From contig CAVGQS010000145.1 in assembly GCA_963631415.1 (NCBI GenBank), forward strand, positions 1-5,657: DNA of 5,657 nucleotides, written 5' to 3'. Positions 5,474 through 5,657 of the stretch are shown in pieces. Under the pieces are notes generated by a model. That model was not told where the DNA came from and ran no database searches. It was given only the letters and a program-made list of their open reading frames with translations. The stretch's first letter is position 1, and each line of letters starts with the position of its first letter. Origin of the DNA: UBA6382 sp963631415. Its GTDB lineage: Bacteria > Bacteroidota > Bacteroidia > Bacteroidales > Bacteroidaceae. The position numbers and the translations under genes were made by a program.

Positions 5474-5614
5474 ATCCGTGTTATCTGGAATCCGTGGTTT
5501 TATTTTTTTTTGAACACGAATCGCGAATAAAGCGAATATTGTTTTGCAAGCGAAATGTTGGGAAGGGGTAAAGGTGGACAGAAAAAGAACCACGGATAGC
5601 GGATTTTCACGGAT
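5474..5614. repeat. Imperfect inverted repeat with ATCCGTG arms
   Basis: The left arm (5474-5507) contains ATCCGTG, ATCTGG and ATCCGTGGTT followed by a T-run. The right arm (5582-5614) contains an A-run, AACCACGGAT, GCGGAT and CACGGAT. ATCCGTGGTT (5490-5499) is perfectly complementary to AACCACGGAT (5588-5597), and ATCCGTG (5474-5480) to CACGGAT (5608-5614). The arms enclose about 75 bp that hold modular repeat copy 2. No transposase or target-site duplication is seen. Confidence 0.6.
5514..5577. repeat. Modular repeat, copy 2
   Basis: This is the diverged second copy of the module at 5303-5369. CGAAT words begin at 5517, 5524 and 5533 (spacings 7 and 9), then CGAATATTGTTTTGC, then GAAATGTTGGGAAGGGGTAAA leading to GGTGGA. 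It lies inside the inverted repeat 5474-5614, whereas copy 1 is not flanked by the same arms. Confidence 0.55.
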
Positions 5615-5657
5615 GTCGATTAGAGCAAAAACGAACACTGATAACACTGATTTTCAC
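5602..5657. repeat. GATTTTCAC direct repeat and CACTGAT 9-nt repeat at the window edge
   Basis: GATTTTCAC occurs at 5602-5610 and again at 5649-5657, the last bases of the window. CACTGAT occurs at 5636 and 5645, 9 nt apart. The segment CACGGAT-AGC-GGATTTTCAC and the terminal CACTGAT-AACA-CTGATTTTCAC look like two versions of one unit, so the repeat region continues to the right. Confidence 0.55.

Noticed and set aside
5462..5647. A 61-residue minus-strand frame across the repeats
   Set aside because: It is a translation of repeat DNA, Phe-rich because of A-runs, with no support as a gene.
5303..5657. CRISPR array
   Set aside because: Repeat words are only 4-10 nt with spacings of 7-10 nt, with no long identical repeats or regular spacers and no cas genes.

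Overview
The window looks like chromosomal DNA of a member of the Bacteroidales (Bacteroidetes). The evidence is a TAnnTTTG-type -7 box, an AAA_14/DUF4143 ATPase with the FEVGGKNKG-type C-terminus I associate with this group, few Shine-Dalgarno sequences, and degenerate short-period repeats in the non-coding DNA. The genus cannot be fixed from the sequence. No rRNA, tRNA, CRISPR array, transposase or integrase is visible.

Layout. Positions 1-94 are a short non-coding leader. Positions 95-3815 hold a tight run of plus-strand genes, probably one operon: a YecH-family metal-binding protein; an 83-residue orphan; a YqiA-like alpha/beta hydrolase; a YjbQ/UPF0047 protein; a hexapeptide-repeat O-acetyltransferase; a possible 31-codon membrane peptide ORF; a small lipoprotein with a free-standing inhibitor-I9-like domain; a TM1586-type nitroreductase; and a DUF4186 protein. 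Gaps are mostly 3-13 bp. The exceptions are before the orphan and before the lipoprotein. Coding DNA here is GC-rich (one hand-counted line, 841-900, is 60% GC).

A minus-strand AAA_14/DUF4143 ATPase (3831-5003) converges on this operon with a 15-bp gap. It is less GC-rich (line 4381-4440 is 48%). It has a recognisable promoter, overlapped by a cluster of at least five TTTGC(G/A)GT half-sites arranged as inverted repeats, which is a good operator candidate.

From 5104 to the end (over 550 bp) I find no credible gene. From about 5300 this AT-rich stretch (line 5221-5280 is 38% GC) is built from short words repeated at 7-, 9- or 10-nt intervals, from two diverged copies of a roughly 65-bp module, and from an inverted repeat. 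The array runs off the right edge.

The operon genes are mostly conserved families of weakly defined role: small-molecule or redox enzymes, two Cys/His-rich putative metal-binding proteins, and one envelope lipoprotein. No single pathway is evident, so a housekeeping or stress-related cluster is the cautious reading. The most interesting items are the free-standing I9-like lipoprotein with the overlapping ORF in front of it, the operator cluster, and the phased repeat region. I did not find a clearly new multi-gene system.
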